This document shows positions 43,677 to 52,158 of a stretch of DNA of 64,000 nucleotides, one piece after another (position 1 is the first letter of the stretch; each line of letters starts with the position of its first letter). The notes beneath the pieces are model-generated. The model was not told where the DNA came from and ran no database searches. It was given only the letters and a program-made list of their open reading frames with translations. This stretch comes from Desulfolithobacter dissulfuricans (GTDB taxonomy: Bacteria > Desulfobacterota > Desulfobulbia > Desulfobulbales > Desulfobulbaceae), in contig NZ_AP024233.1 in NCBI RefSeq assembly GCF_025998535.1, positions 1,276,217 through 1,340,216 of the forward strand, read 5' to 3'. A program made the position numbers and the translations under genes.

Positions 43677-44988
43677 TTAATCGAACTTATTGGCGTCAAA
43701 AACCCATGCTCTTCTTTGTTTGGGGCGTCCTGAATTATCCATCTCCGGATCGTTGGGAAAGCGGAAGCGTTTTGAATTTTCGATATAAGCGGGATGCTGC
43801 ATGAGGGCGCGGGTTAAATGACTACTGACAAGTAACTGAATTCCCTTGTTCCGTATCAACTGCTCGATGCCGGGCAGGTTGATGTAGATCAGCCTTTTTT
43901 TTGGGTCCAGGTGCAGGCAGGCCGCGGCTTTTTCCTTGTCCAGGAGGTCTATGGTCTCGAAAAAATGATCAGCCAGGCTATATTCACGGGCAGCGGAAGT
44001 TCGGCACTTCTCATGAGCGGTGGACAGCATGAAGCTGGTCAGATTGTATTTGATTCCATGGACCCGGCAAAAAAGTCGGTGGAAAGCGAGTATCAAGGCG
44101 TGATTCTCCAGGATGCGCCGGTTATCCATGGGACAGAGATCGTTGATAGCCTTCTGGTATTCCTTGATCCAGCCTTCCTCGAAAACCTGGCGCTTCTGCA
44201 GGGTCAGCACCAGGACGCGGGCCAGCTCGGGTAAGGGGATCTTGACAAGCTCTTCATAGGCTGCCCTGGTCTGCTCGGTCAGGTCTGTATGATCGAACTG
44301 CAGGGAGATGACGCGCTGCTTCTCGGCCTTTTGATTGAAGGGCTCCGTGTTCTGAACAAAAAGCAAGCTCCCCTGGAAAGGGCTCTCTGACACGCGATTG
44401 TCGTTACTGAAGGCTGCCTTTAGCTGCAGGGGCCCGGAGTTGTACCCGGTGAGAAGAATAGAGTAGTCAAATGCCTTCTCGTTCCTCTGGTTATCTTCCA
44501 GCAGGGCGGTGAACAGGCCGGACACCCGCGAAATGGACCGGGCCAGGGCCTTTTTCGTGTTGAGCTGGCTAAGGGGGATTCCTTCCCCATCCACGCCCTG
44601 CATGGCGTTCAGTACGACGGTGAGGGCGCTCTTGCCGCTGGCCGGGTCGCCATGGAAGGACAGGAAGGGGAAAAAGTTCACCCTTTCTTTGACCTGGTTC
44701 ACAAACCAGGCCGCCGCCATCCAGGCCAGGGCTGCAGCCCCATTGTCTCCCCAGGCTGAAGTGACAAGCTTGTGGATGTCCCGGACTTCAAGACCGGTTT
44801 CAGCGGGCTTGATGGCCTTTTCTGCGGCATGGGCCGGAGGTGTGGCAAAATCGCGAAAGCTGATTTTGTACAGGCCGCGTTTGTCCGGGAAGAGGAGCTT
44901 GCCGGCAGGATCGATGGCGAAATAACGGTAAACGTACCAGCCATTTTCCCGCTGATAGCCTGTCAAGGAGTACTGAAGCACCTCGGGG
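43677..44988 (-). CDS. Primase-helicase, C-terminal (helicase) part after frameshift
   Basis: About 437 residues in the frame that follows the shift near 44985-44988. The front is a DUF927-like region (VLQYSLTGYQRENGWYVYRY, FAIDPAGKLLFPDKRGLYKI). The ATPase has Walker A FHGDPASGKSALT, LLEDNQRNEKAFDY and a sensor region SLLFVQNTEPFNQKAEKQR. It is the helicase half of the gene at 44963-46216. Alone it has no convincing ribosome site or start; the frame stays open back to 45296 but that part is out-of-frame shadow. Confidence 0.75.
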
Positions 44989-46216
44989 CCTTGCTGGAGG
45001 TGATGGTTGTCGCGATGGCGGTTGCCGCGTTGGCATTGGCTTCGAAGGCGACCTTGGCTCTTGTAAGGAAGAATTCCTTGAGGCCCCTCGGGGTGGCCAG
45101 GTCGCGCCCTGAGGCCGCTGTTTGGACAGGGCGGGATCCTTTGGGTTGGATCTCCAGGTGGTAGCGGTACTCTGGATTTTCCGGGTTGGACGTGTCCTTG
45201 CGATAGGAAACAACCTTCAGGGTAAACCTGCCGCATCGCTCTACAACGAGCCTGGCCTCGTCTCCACGTTTCTTTAAGAACGCAAAGTGGGTGCAACCAT
45301 CGTGCACGAATATCCCCGGTGGATAGCCAAAGAACCCATGATAGATGGTGGCATACTCATGAGCCGAGCCGGCCAGGGCAAGCTGAGCATTGACCAGAAA
45401 TCGCGGCAGGCTCTCCGAGAACCGCTTTTTCACATCTTCGGCTGGGCCGGAACAAAGAAGGTCGTTCCAATCCATACCCCTATCCGGCATGATGGGCTGC
45501 ATGTCAGGATAAATATCTATCCATTTTTTGGTGGCCCTGGCTCCGGCCAAATCGTTATCAAAGGCTGGAACCAGCTTTTTGAAACGCGCAAGATCCAGTT
45601 TTTTCGGGTCCTGGCCGGCGGCAAGAACAGCGATGGCCTGGTGGCCAATCTCGACGAGGCTTAAGGCGTCAATAATTCCCTCGACAACATAGGTTGGGCT
45701 ATACGGGTCGTACTCGATCCCTGGATGTTGCCAGAAAATGCCGCTGGTCGAGCCACTGTTGTGGGTTTTTCCCACTCCGGATGGCGGCGAGAGAAGGCGG
45801 CCGTTGGCAACGGTTTTCCCTTTCTCGTCTTTGCCGATCGGGAACATAACAGCGCCGGTGCCCGAATTCCTTACGTTCTTCTGGTAATAAAATTTCAGGC
45901 CTTTGAGCGCCTGCCTGATTCCTCTCGACTCAAGGTATGCTCTGGCCGGCCGCTGGGGATCCTGCCTGGTCGGCTTAAAGTGCTTCTCGATGTCTTTTCG
46001 GATATCCAGCAGATCGAGAGTCTTAGTCCTGGCGCCACAATGATTTAGGCGATTGCAGTTGATGCTATAGGGGGCAGATAGATAGGCCCATCCGACCCCG
46101 ACGAAGCCACAGACCGAACAAGTAAGCCCTTGAATTGTGTTCCCGCTTATTCTCGTCTTCGGTGTCCAATACTCGGACTGTTTGAGCTCGGACAAGGTTA
46201 TATCAGGCAAGTCCAT
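44963..46216 (-). CDS. Primase-helicase, N-terminal (zinc-TOPRIM) part before frameshift
   Basis: Residues 1-80 carry a zinc ribbon (CSVCGFVGVGWAYL, NCNRLNHCGA). A TOPRIM primase domain follows (YVVEGIIDALSL, VPAFDNDLAGARATKKW). The protein then runs to a stop at 44963. Around 44985 the frame breaks at a run of four C on the coding strand: SSKAP here continues as EVLQYSLTGYQ in the next frame. One lost C would explain it. Intact relatives are single 800-900 residue proteins. Start at the ATG at 46216, 6 bases after GGGAGG. Confidence 0.75.
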   Translation of the reverse strand: MDLPDITLSELKQSEYWTPKTRISGNTIQGLTCSVCGFVGVGWAYLSAPYSINCNRLNHCGARTKTLDLLDIRKDIEKHFKPTRQDPQRPARAYLESRGIRQALKGLKFYYQKNVRNSGTGAVMFPIGKDEKGKTVANGRLLSPPSGVGKTHNSGSTSGIFWQHPGIEYDPYSPTYVVEGIIDALSLVEIGHQAIAVLAAGQDPKKLDLARFKKLVPAFDNDLAGARATKKWIDIYPDMQPIMPDRGMDWNDLLCSGPAEDVKKRFSESLPRFLVNAQLALAGSAHEYATIYHGFFGYPPGIFVHDGCTHFAFLKKRGDEARLVVERCGRFTLKVVSYRKDTSNPENPEYRYHLEIQPKGSRPVQTAASGRDLATPRGLKEFFLTRAKVAFEANANAATAIATTITSSKAPRCFSTP

Positions 46217-46523
46217 CATTGGCCTCCCTCTTCCCGATGATCTTCGGTGGCCACTGGGTGCCGGTATAATTTTCAAGCTGAGTGTAGAGTTCGAGCCAGT
46301 CCGCGCCAGGGTGTTCTTTCTCTGCCTGCTCGCGGAGCATGCTCACCAGGAGGCTGACAGCATTTGCGGCCTTTTGAGCCTGGGCCGACAGATCTTCAAG
46401 GTCATGGTTATAGACCGCACGAATGTGGCAAGCGTGATGTGTAAGCAAGAGGCAGAGCAAGGGCAGGTCATGAGCTGCTTGAGAGTGTCTATCTTCCCCG
46501 AGTGTCAGTTGGTTATCTTTCAT
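46203..46523 (-). CDS. Hypothetical island protein (106 aa)
   Basis: 106 residues, helical, with several His in the first third (LCLLLTHHACHIRAVYNHDL) and NAVSLLVSMLREQAEKEHPGADW later. No family recognised. It overlaps the gene before by 11 bases and the primase gene by 14, so it belongs to one polycistronic unit starting at the AlpA-like gene. Confidence 0.65.
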   Translation of the reverse strand: MKDNQLTLGEDRHSQAAHDLPLLCLLLTHHACHIRAVYNHDLEDLSAQAQKAANAVSLLVSMLREQAEKEHPGADWLELYTQLENYTGTQWPPKIIGKREANDGLA

Positions 46524-47079
46524 GAAGTTTCTCCATGCAGTATGGATGGATTATCGAGAGAATTTTGCTGAGGTCCTGAATTGTCCGAAGCAGGGTATCT
46601 GCGGCAGACACAGCCTTGCTCCCTGCGCCGTATGAGTCCAGCAGGTCGATTTGCAGTAGAACAACTCTCTGTTGCCAGTGGTCAAGGGCGATAACCAGGG
46701 CTTGGGCCTCGGCCTGGGTCAAACCGGTCTTCCTTTTTGTCCCGGCCATTTTTCTTCTTTCCTGGATATGCTGAAACTCTCTGGCCAACATCCCGGGAAC
46801 ACCCACCAGGAGTTCCGGGCAGGAAAAGTCAGGCTGCCCACTCCTGAAATAGAGTTTCCCGGCCCGGTCACGATCGTTCTGAAAGTCCGTCATGGCCTGG
46901 TTTTCGAGGATCTCTCGCAACGCCAGCACGGCCCGCTGAACTTTTGTTGTCATCAGGCAAAGCTTGTTCTTTCGAGGGTACCCCCGGTGGATGGCGTCGG
47001 ATACCATCAGGCTCTGGTTGTACAACACCTGAAGCCCATGCCCGGCTCGATCATGCTGTTTCCAGGTAAAGCACTTCAT
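46513..47079 (-). CDS. Hypothetical island protein (188 aa)
   Basis: 188 residues, mainly helical (QRAVLALREILENQAMTDFQ, AQALVIALDHWQQRVVLLQIDLL). No family recognised. Its ATG overlaps the stop of the AlpA-like gene by 4 bases. Position between an AlpA-like regulator and a primase is common in P4-like elements and suggests an accessory replication or control role. Confidence 0.65.
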   Translation of the reverse strand: MKCFTWKQHDRAGHGLQVLYNQSLMVSDAIHRGYPRKNKLCLMTTKVQRAVLALREILENQAMTDFQNDRDRAGKLYFRSGQPDFSCPELLVGVPGMLAREFQHIQERRKMAGTKRKTGLTQAEAQALVIALDHWQQRVVLLQIDLLDSYGAGSKAVSAADTLLRTIQDLSKILSIIHPYCMEKLHER

Positions 47080-47291
47080 TCAGCAGCCTCCTTTGCGCTC
47101 CTGGCTGCGGTTACTCGGGGGCGGCTCTCGATCCAGGTTTCAAGCTCGTCGGATCTCCAGGCCACCGATCTCTTGGACAAGCGAACAGGCTCTGGAAAGG
47201 TGCCTTCATGAATTCCCTGATAAATAGCTGATTTCTTCAGAGCAGTGATTCGTTCAACGTCCTTGATCTTGAGTAGGGTTACAGCAGTCAT
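47076..47291 (-). CDS. AlpA-family MerR-like DNA-binding protein / excisionase
   Basis: 71 residues with a winged HTH: LLKIKDVERITALKKSAIYQ, then GTFPEPVRLSKRSVAWRSDELETWI. The pattern 'FPxPVxLxxRxVxWxxxExxxWI' is diagnostic of AlpA proteins, which act as regulators or excisionases in prophage-like elements. GGAG lies 9 bases before the ATG. First gene of the replication operon running to 43677. Confidence 0.92.
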   Translation of the reverse strand: MTAVTLLKIKDVERITALKKSAIYQGIHEGTFPEPVRLSKRSVAWRSDELETWIESRPRVTAARSAKEAAE

Positions 47292-47380
47292 TCTTTTCTT
47301 CTCCGTAAAAGCTGAATTTGGCTTGATAGGCTCCGGAGCGCTCCGTGTTTGTTGCTGTCATTATTTGCCGCCGTTCAAAC

Positions 47381-47421
47381 AAAAAAAAGGCGCAGTTTCA
47401 GTATTCATGAAACTGCGCCTT
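47381..47421 (-). terminator. Strong terminator (minus strand)
   Basis: AAGGCGCAGTTTCA (47387-47400) pairs perfectly with TGAAACTGCGCCTT (47408-47421); on the minus strand it is followed by eight T (complement of 47381-47388). It ends the 48105-47515 gene and insulates the AlpA operon, whose promoter should lie at about 47292-47380. Confidence 0.9.
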
Positions 47422-47514
47422 GTAAAGACTACTTTTATTGTAATTCTAAGTGGTTATCTGCTGAATAATTTTTCTGTTAATTGCGTTGAACCTGCTAAAA
47501 TTGCGTAAAAGACA

Positions 47515-48105
47515 TCACTTTCCCTTCATTTCGCCGGGCAATTGTTTATGGGTTTCCCTCCCAATTACGCCTGGTAGCCCGCGATCCACTGCCATCTTTT
47601 CAAGCTTGTCCCGGCTATATTTCTCCCATTCTACTTGTCCGTTCTCGCCCACTTTTGCTGCCTCCATCATTATTAAAATGCAAAATTTTAATGCTTCTGG
47701 AATTTTTTTTCTTAAGTTGTTCAGTGACTTTTTTTCACCTTTGGTTAAGTCACCGTCAGCTATGCAGTCAAAAACATCACCAAGGGAATCAAGTTTCTCT
47801 TTCTTTTCGTTATCTTCCTTGTTCGCAGCCAAATATTTTTCAAGGTCTTCTTTTTTGATATGGAGTCCTTTTGATACTGTGAAACGATATTTTAAAATCC
47901 CAAGAACATCTTTTTTTTGGGGGAACGGCTCTTCTGGGTGAGGCAGGTATTCCAGATCCTTTGGCGGTATGCACTTCCACTCGCCATGCCATTGAGCATA
48001 TAGTTTAAGGTTCCCCTGTATCGCTTCTGCAATTATGATGTCTCTTGATATTTGATGAGTTTCCATCAGATTTTTGATCGGTATAAAATTTATACTGTAT
48101 TTCAT
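47515..48105 (-). CDS. Hypothetical island protein (196 aa)
   Basis: 196 residues with a clearly lower G+C content than its neighbours. The first part is MKYSINFIPIKNLMETHQIS with IIIAEAIQGNLKLYAQW; the later part is lysine/glutamate-rich (AANKEDNEKKEKLDSLGDVF) and ends in an acidic/basic tail. The front resembles small regulatory proteins that sit beside integrases, but I cannot assign a family. GAGAGGGAGG precedes the ATG. Single-gene transcript between the integrase and the terminator at 47381. Confidence 0.7.
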   Translation of the reverse strand: MKYSINFIPIKNLMETHQISRDIIIAEAIQGNLKLYAQWHGEWKCIPPKDLEYLPHPEEPFPQKKDVLGILKYRFTVSKGLHIKKEDLEKYLAANKEDNEKKEKLDSLGDVFDCIADGDLTKGEKKSLNNLRKKIPEALKFCILIMMEAAKVGENGQVEWEKYSRDKLEKMAVDRGLPGVIGRETHKQLPGEMKGK

Positions 48106-48225
48106 GTAACCTCCCTCTCGGGTTACCTCTGAAAAAGAATCAAGCGCGGAAGGCTGCCAGAGGGGAACAGCTTTTCGGAGTTGATGATCAGTCAGCTCCT
48201 ATCCGCGCTCGAACTGGATGTCTGG

Positions 48226-49467
48226 TTACGTGCCGGCAGCCGTCCTGTTGATCGGGATGACCTCGGCCCCGGCTTCAAGGTAGTCCAGGTGGTCGGCCCA
48301 CCACTGCATCATTTCTTTGCGTTGCTCGAGGTATTCGCTCCTGTGGTAGGCGGCCCGCACCTGGTTGCGTTCCCGGTGCGCAAGCTGCCGCTCGATGGCG
48401 TCAGGGTTGAACCCTGCTTCGTTGGCGATAGTGCTGAAAACCGCCCGGAAACCATGCACGGTGGCCTTGCCCTGGTACCCCAGGCGGTGCATGGCATAAA
48501 GCATGGTGTTGCTGGATAGTTTTTTGCTGTCCTGCCTGATGCCCGGAAAGACATAGCCGGTGTACCCGAACAGCTTGCCGGCCCGCTCCAGGATCGCCAC
48601 CGCCTGTTTGGAAAGCGGAACGATATGGGGAACACTCATTTTCATACGTTCGGCAGGTATTCGCCAGACTGCCCCGTCAAGGTCGATTTCATCCCAGGTG
48701 GCCCCGCGGACCTCTCCGCTTCTGGCTGCGGTCAGAATGGTGAACTTCAGGGCAAGCCTGGTGGTTACGTGGAGTTTGGATGTGGTCAGCTTCCGCAGGA
48801 ATTCAGGCAGATCCCTTGCATCGAGGGCGGGCATGTGAGTGACCTTCCTGGTTTTGAGTACCCCTTTCATGTCTGCTGCCGGGTTGTAGGTGGCCCGGCC
48901 AGTCTGGACCGCATACCGGAAGACCGCATTCATCCTCTGTAAAACCTTGCGGGCAATCTCCAGGGATCCGCGATTTTCGATAGTTCGGATAACCTGAAGC
49001 ACCATGGGCGGGGTTATGGTGTCTATCCGGTGGTGCCCCAGGGCAGGGAAGGCGTCATGGGCAAGGGACGAGCGGACCGCCATGGCGTGTTCCCTGCTCC
49101 ATCGGTCTTTTTGCTGGCTGATCCATTCCAGGGCTATTGCCTCGAAACTGTCCCTGTCAGGTTTTTTTTCAACCTGTGGCTGTGTCCTGGCTTTCTGTCT
49201 CTTCTTTTTTCGTTCCTCTGCCGGGTTTAAACCGGCCTTCACCAGTTCCCTGGCCTTTTCCCGGGCTTTACGGGCTTGCTTGAGATTCATAAGCGGGTAT
49301 TCTCCCAGCACATAGGTTGATTCTTTACCTGCTATTTTGTACCGGTACCGCCATGTCTTCTTTCCAGACCTGGCCACATGCAGGTACATACCGTGCCCGT
49401 CTCCCAGTTTGTATCCCTTGTCTTTGGGTTTTGCGTTGCGGACCTGAATTGCCGTGAGCTTTGACAT
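48226..49467 (-). CDS. int: P4-type tyrosine integrase
   Basis: 413 residues: DUF4102-type N-terminal domain (LTAIQVRNAKPKDKGYKLGDGHGMYL), core-binding domain, and catalytic domain with Arg in ARSGEVRGATW, HXXR in VHGFRAVFSTIA, a downstream His (QLAHRERN) and the Tyr nucleophile in AAYHRSEYLEQR. It recombines the island at the tRNA-Leu(UAA) 3' end just to its right. The ATG at 49467 has GGAG 8 bases upstream; the longer frame runs into the arm repeats. Confidence 0.95.
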   Translation of the reverse strand: MSKLTAIQVRNAKPKDKGYKLGDGHGMYLHVARSGKKTWRYRYKIAGKESTYVLGEYPLMNLKQARKAREKARELVKAGLNPAEERKKKRQKARTQPQVEKKPDRDSFEAIALEWISQQKDRWSREHAMAVRSSLAHDAFPALGHHRIDTITPPMVLQVIRTIENRGSLEIARKVLQRMNAVFRYAVQTGRATYNPAADMKGVLKTRKVTHMPALDARDLPEFLRKLTTSKLHVTTRLALKFTILTAARSGEVRGATWDEIDLDGAVWRIPAERMKMSVPHIVPLSKQAVAILERAGKLFGYTGYVFPGIRQDSKKLSSNTMLYAMHRLGYQGKATVHGFRAVFSTIANEAGFNPDAIERQLAHRERNQVRAAYHRSEYLEQRKEMMQWWADHLDYLEAGAEVIPINRTAAGT

Positions 49468-49486
49468 GATGAGGGCTCCACATAAG

Positions 49487-49552
49487 GTGGGTACAAAAAA
49501 TATGGGTATTCGCTTCTTGAAAGCCTGTACCCACCTTTGTACCCGCTTTGTG
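49487..49552. repeat. Integrase arm-site-like repeats, right end
   Basis: Direct copies TACCCACCTTTG (49528-49539) and TACCCGCTTTGTG (49540-49552), with an inverted relative GGTGGGTACAAA (49487-49498) and a weaker ATGGGTATTCG nearby. They match the pair at 32312-32336. Confidence 0.55.
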
Positions 49553-49591
49553 TTGCGGATGTCAACGGAAAATAATGGAAGGCAATGGAAC

Positions 49592-49626
49592 AAAAAAACC
49601 CGCAAACTCTTGAAGTCTGCGGGTTT
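49592..49626 (-). terminator. Terminator after tRNA-Leu(UAA)
   Basis: AAACCCGCA (49596-49604) pairs with TGCGGGTTT (49618-49626), followed on the minus strand by a T run (complement of 49592-49598). Inside the island but placed to end the tRNA transcript; it mirrors the terminator at 32146. Confidence 0.75.
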
Positions 49627-49660
49627 ATCGGAGCTTAATGGAAGCCCCTGGATGATGTCA

Positions 49661-49748
49661 TGGTGCCCGGAGCGAGAATCGAACTCGCACAGTGACTAGC
49701 ACCGAGAGATTTTAAGTCTCTTGCGTCTACCAGTTCCGCCATCCGGGC
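49661..49748 (-). tRNA. tRNA-Leu (anticodon UAA)
   Basis: Full cloverleaf on the minus strand: acceptor GCCCGGA/TCCGGGC, D-arm GGCGGAACTGGTAGACGC, anticodon arm AGAGA-CTTAAAA-TCTCT with TAA, a long variable arm as in class II tRNAs, T-arm GTTCGATTC, and encoded ACCA end. Its 3' end is the integration site of the 17-kb island. Confidence 0.97.
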
Positions 49749-50006
49749 GTATATCGTAGAAATCCTTACCCGGTACGGGTTGATTCGTTGGTTTCACAGT
49801 GCGGGATGAGGCTGGTTATCCGACAGTTGTGAAACGGCCATACTTTACACGCGTGGCCTGGGTTTGTCAATTGAGGAGACGGCAAAGATCTTATGTTTCA
49901 GGATGTTACTGGTACCGGCAGGGGAGGATATGCTATAGTTGGGGAAGATGGAATCAGGCGGCGAGCGGTGAGTGGAAGCTGCTTTTGAGGTAACTGTTCA
50001 GAATTT

Positions 50007-50993
50007 ATGCAGAAAATTACTAACATTGTCCTTATGCTGGTGCTGCTCATGCTTGGCGGTGCCTTTGGTTATATGCTGTTTGAGCATACCGGCTTCTGGG
50101 AGGGTATGTATCTGACGGTGATCACCATTACCACTGTCGGCTATGGTGATATTGTTCCGGTGCATCCCGCCGGCAAGGTATTTACCGTACTCCTGGTTTT
50201 CGCCGGGGTAGGCCTGGTCTTCTATGTCTTTGGCAAGATAACCGAGACCATGGTGGAGGGCGGTTTTCGTTCAATCATGGAGAGGAGAAAAATGAACAAA
50301 AAGATTGCCCGGTTGCGGGATCATTATATCGTCTGCGGCTTTGGCCGTATCGGCCAGGTGATCTGCGAGATTTTAAAGGAAAACAACCGGCCCTTTCTGG
50401 TGATAGAGCGGGATGAGGAGGTCATCAAGGAGATCGAAAAGGAGGAATACATCGAGCTTCACGGGGAAGCCTCGGACGATGATATCCTGCTCAAGGCCGG
50501 AATCCAGCGGGCCAGGGGGCTTATTGCCGTAGTTTCTTCAGATGCGGATAACCTCTACATTACCCTGACCGCCCGCGGTCTCAATCCCGATCTGTTTATC
50601 CTGGCCCGCTCCAGCGGCGCCCACGGCGCTGAAACCAAGCTGATGCGGGCCGGGGCTTCCAAGGTGATCTCGCCCTACTACATCGGGGCCAGGCGGATGG
50701 CCCAGCTTATCGTCCGGCCCACGGTTATCGATTTTATCGATCTGACCATGCATGCCGGAGAACTGGGCCTGCGGATGGAGGAACTTCTGGTGAGTGAGAA
50801 TGCTTCCTTCAAGGGGAAAAATCTGATGGAATCGGGCATCCGCCAGAAATATGACGTGATCGTGGTCGCCATCAAGCGGGCCGGCGAGAAGATGCTGTTC
50901 AATCCCGGCCCGGATACGGTCCTGTTGCCCGGTGATATTCTGGTGGTCCTGGGGCAGTACGAGCAGATCAGTGCTTTGGAAAAGGAGGTCTGA
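50007..50993 (+). CDS. Potassium channel with TrkA-N/TrkA-C (RCK) domains
   Basis: 328 residues. Two membrane helices flank the K+ selectivity filter TTVGYGD (ITITTVGYGDIVPVHPAG). A TrkA-N/RCK nucleotide-binding domain follows (YIVCGFGRIGQVICEILKE, with Glu in LVIERDEE), then a TrkA-C domain (about 245-328, FKGKNLMESGIRQKYDVIVVAIKR). It is a 2-TM ligand-gated K+ channel of the MthK type. It overlaps the convergent pdxJ end by 26 bases. Confidence 0.93.
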   Translation: MQKITNIVLMLVLLMLGGAFGYMLFEHTGFWEGMYLTVITITTVGYGDIVPVHPAGKVFTVLLVFAGVGLVFYVFGKITETMVEGGFRSIMERRKMNKKIARLRDHYIVCGFGRIGQVICEILKENNRPFLVIERDEEVIKEIEKEEYIELHGEASDDDILLKAGIQRARGLIAVVSSDADNLYITLTARGLNPDLFILARSSGAHGAETKLMRAGASKVISPYYIGARRMAQLIVRPTVIDFIDLTMHAGELGLRMEELLVSENASFKGKNLMESGIRQKYDVIVVAIKRAGEKMLFNPGPDTVLLPGDILVVLGQYEQISALEKEV

Positions 50994-52152
50994 TCCGCTC
51001 AAGCATCTCCCGGACGGCCTGATCCAGGCCGACAAACACAGCCCTGGTTATGATCGCATGGCCGATGGAGAGTTCCTCGATGGTGTCCAGAGCGGCGATC
51101 CTCGGGGTTGTCAGATAATCCAGTCCATGGCCGGCATTGACCCGCAGCCCCGAGGCAAAGGCCAGCTCCGCTGATTCTTCTATGAGGCGGAATTCCCGGT
51201 CCCGTTCCTTTTCCGTGGTCGCATCGCAGTAGCGGCCCGTATGCAGTTCGACAAAAGTGGCTCCTACATCAACGGCCGCCTCGATCTGGACCGCGTCCGG
51301 GTCTATGAACAGGGAGACAGGGATCCCGGCTTTCTCCATTTTGGCTATACATTTGCGAATCTTCTTTTCATTGCCGATCACGTCCAGGCCGCCTTCGGTG
51401 GTCAGTTCCTGGCGTTTTTCCGGGACCAGCGTAATCATGTCCGGCTTGATATCCAGGGCAATACCGATGATTTCCTTGGAGGCGGCCATCTCCAGATTGA
51501 GCTTGGTCTTCACCGTCTGCCGCAGCAGCCAGACATCGCGGTCCTGGATGTGGCGGCGGTCTTCCCGCAGATGCACCACAATGCCGGAGGCGCCGGCCAG
51601 CTCGCAGATACCGGCGGCCAGGACCGGGTCGGGTTCGTCGATCCCGCGCGCCTGACGCACGGTGGCTACATGGTCTACATTGATGGCAAGATGAGGCATG
51701 GTATCACTCCTTGACTCGTGCAGTTGATGGATCAGTTGCAGTTCCCGGTCCCACATGGCTTCTGCCTCGGACTCGGATCGTTCGTGGTCCCAGCCCAGCA
51801 GATGCAGCAGGCCATGGACGATCAGCCGGGTCAGACGCTGGTGCAGGGTGGTTCCGGTCTGTGTTGCCTCCCGCGAGGCCGTGTCCACCGAGATGATGAT
51901 GTCCCCGAGTTCATCCGCCGGGGCCAGCCCGGGGGGCAGCTCTTCTCCTCCGGCGGCAAAGGCGAGCACGTTGGTGGGACCGGTGCGGTGGCGGTAGTGG
52001 GCATTGTACCCGGCCATGGTCTCGTCATCGACGAGGATAATGCTCAGGCTCTTTCCTTCACAACCGAGTTCGCGCAGCAGCCAGCGGGTCCGCCTGGCAA
52101 GGAGAGCTGTACTGATCGGCGCTGGGTGGTGGCTCTGGATATGGACTGGCAT
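50968..52152 (-). CDS. In-frame YbeY-PdxJ fusion (rRNA maturation RNase / pyridoxine 5'-phosphate synthase)
   Basis: 394 codons with no stop between two normally separate genes. Residues 1-151 are YbeY: the zinc motif HGLLHLLGWDH is complete. Residues 152-394 are full-length PdxJ: MPHLAINVDHVATVRQARG, VVHLREDRRHIQDRDVWLL, VELHTGRYCD and VNAGHGLDY. PdxJ joins 1-deoxyxylulose 5-phosphate and 3-amino-2-oxopropyl phosphate. A strong AAGGAG lies before the internal ATG at 51699, so separate PdxJ can also be made. YbeY starts at 52152, 6 bases after the phoH stop. Confidence 0.88.
   Translation of the reverse strand: MPVHIQSHHPAPISTALLARRTRWLLRELGCEGKSLSIILVDDETMAGYNAHYRHRTGPTNVLAFAAGGEELPPGLAPADELGDIIISVDTASREATQTGTTLHQRLTRLIVHGLLHLLGWDHERSESEAEAMWDRELQLIHQLHESRSDTMPHLAINVDHVATVRQARGIDEPDPVLAAGICELAGASGIVVHLREDRRHIQDRDVWLLRQTVKTKLNLEMAASKEIIGIALDIKPDMITLVPEKRQELTTEGGLDVIGNEKKIRKCIAKMEKAGIPVSLFIDPDAVQIEAAVDVGATFVELHTGRYCDATTEKERDREFRLIEESAELAFASGLRVNAGHGLDYLTTPRIAALDTIEELSIGHAIITRAVFVGLDQAVREMLERIRPPFPKH
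51699..51712 (-). promoter_or_regulatory. pdxJ: Internal ribosome site for pdxJ
   Basis: On the minus strand CAAGGAGTGATACC directly precedes ATGCCTCATC. The spacing (7 bases after AAGGAG) is ideal, and the following residues are the canonical PdxJ start. It decides that free PdxJ (50968-51699, 243 aa) is probably translated besides the fusion. Confidence 0.7.
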
Positions 52153-52158
52153 GGGGTA

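Larger units (their letters stand above)
32223..49660. mobile_element. Integrative island at tRNA-Leu(UAA), 17.4 kb
   Basis: The P4-type integrase gene abuts the 3' end of tRNA-Leu(UAA), and a diverged copy of the tRNA 3' end lies at 32223. Pairs of TACCCRC(N)TTTG repeats occur just inside both ends, as expected for integrase arm sites. All confident genes between are on the minus strand and include an AlpA-like protein, two replication proteins, zinc-finger and coiled-coil proteins and a toxin-antitoxin pair. There are no capsid, tail, portal or conjugation genes, so it resembles a phage satellite or a P4-like replicating island rather than a full prophage or ICE (inference). Confidence 0.8.
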
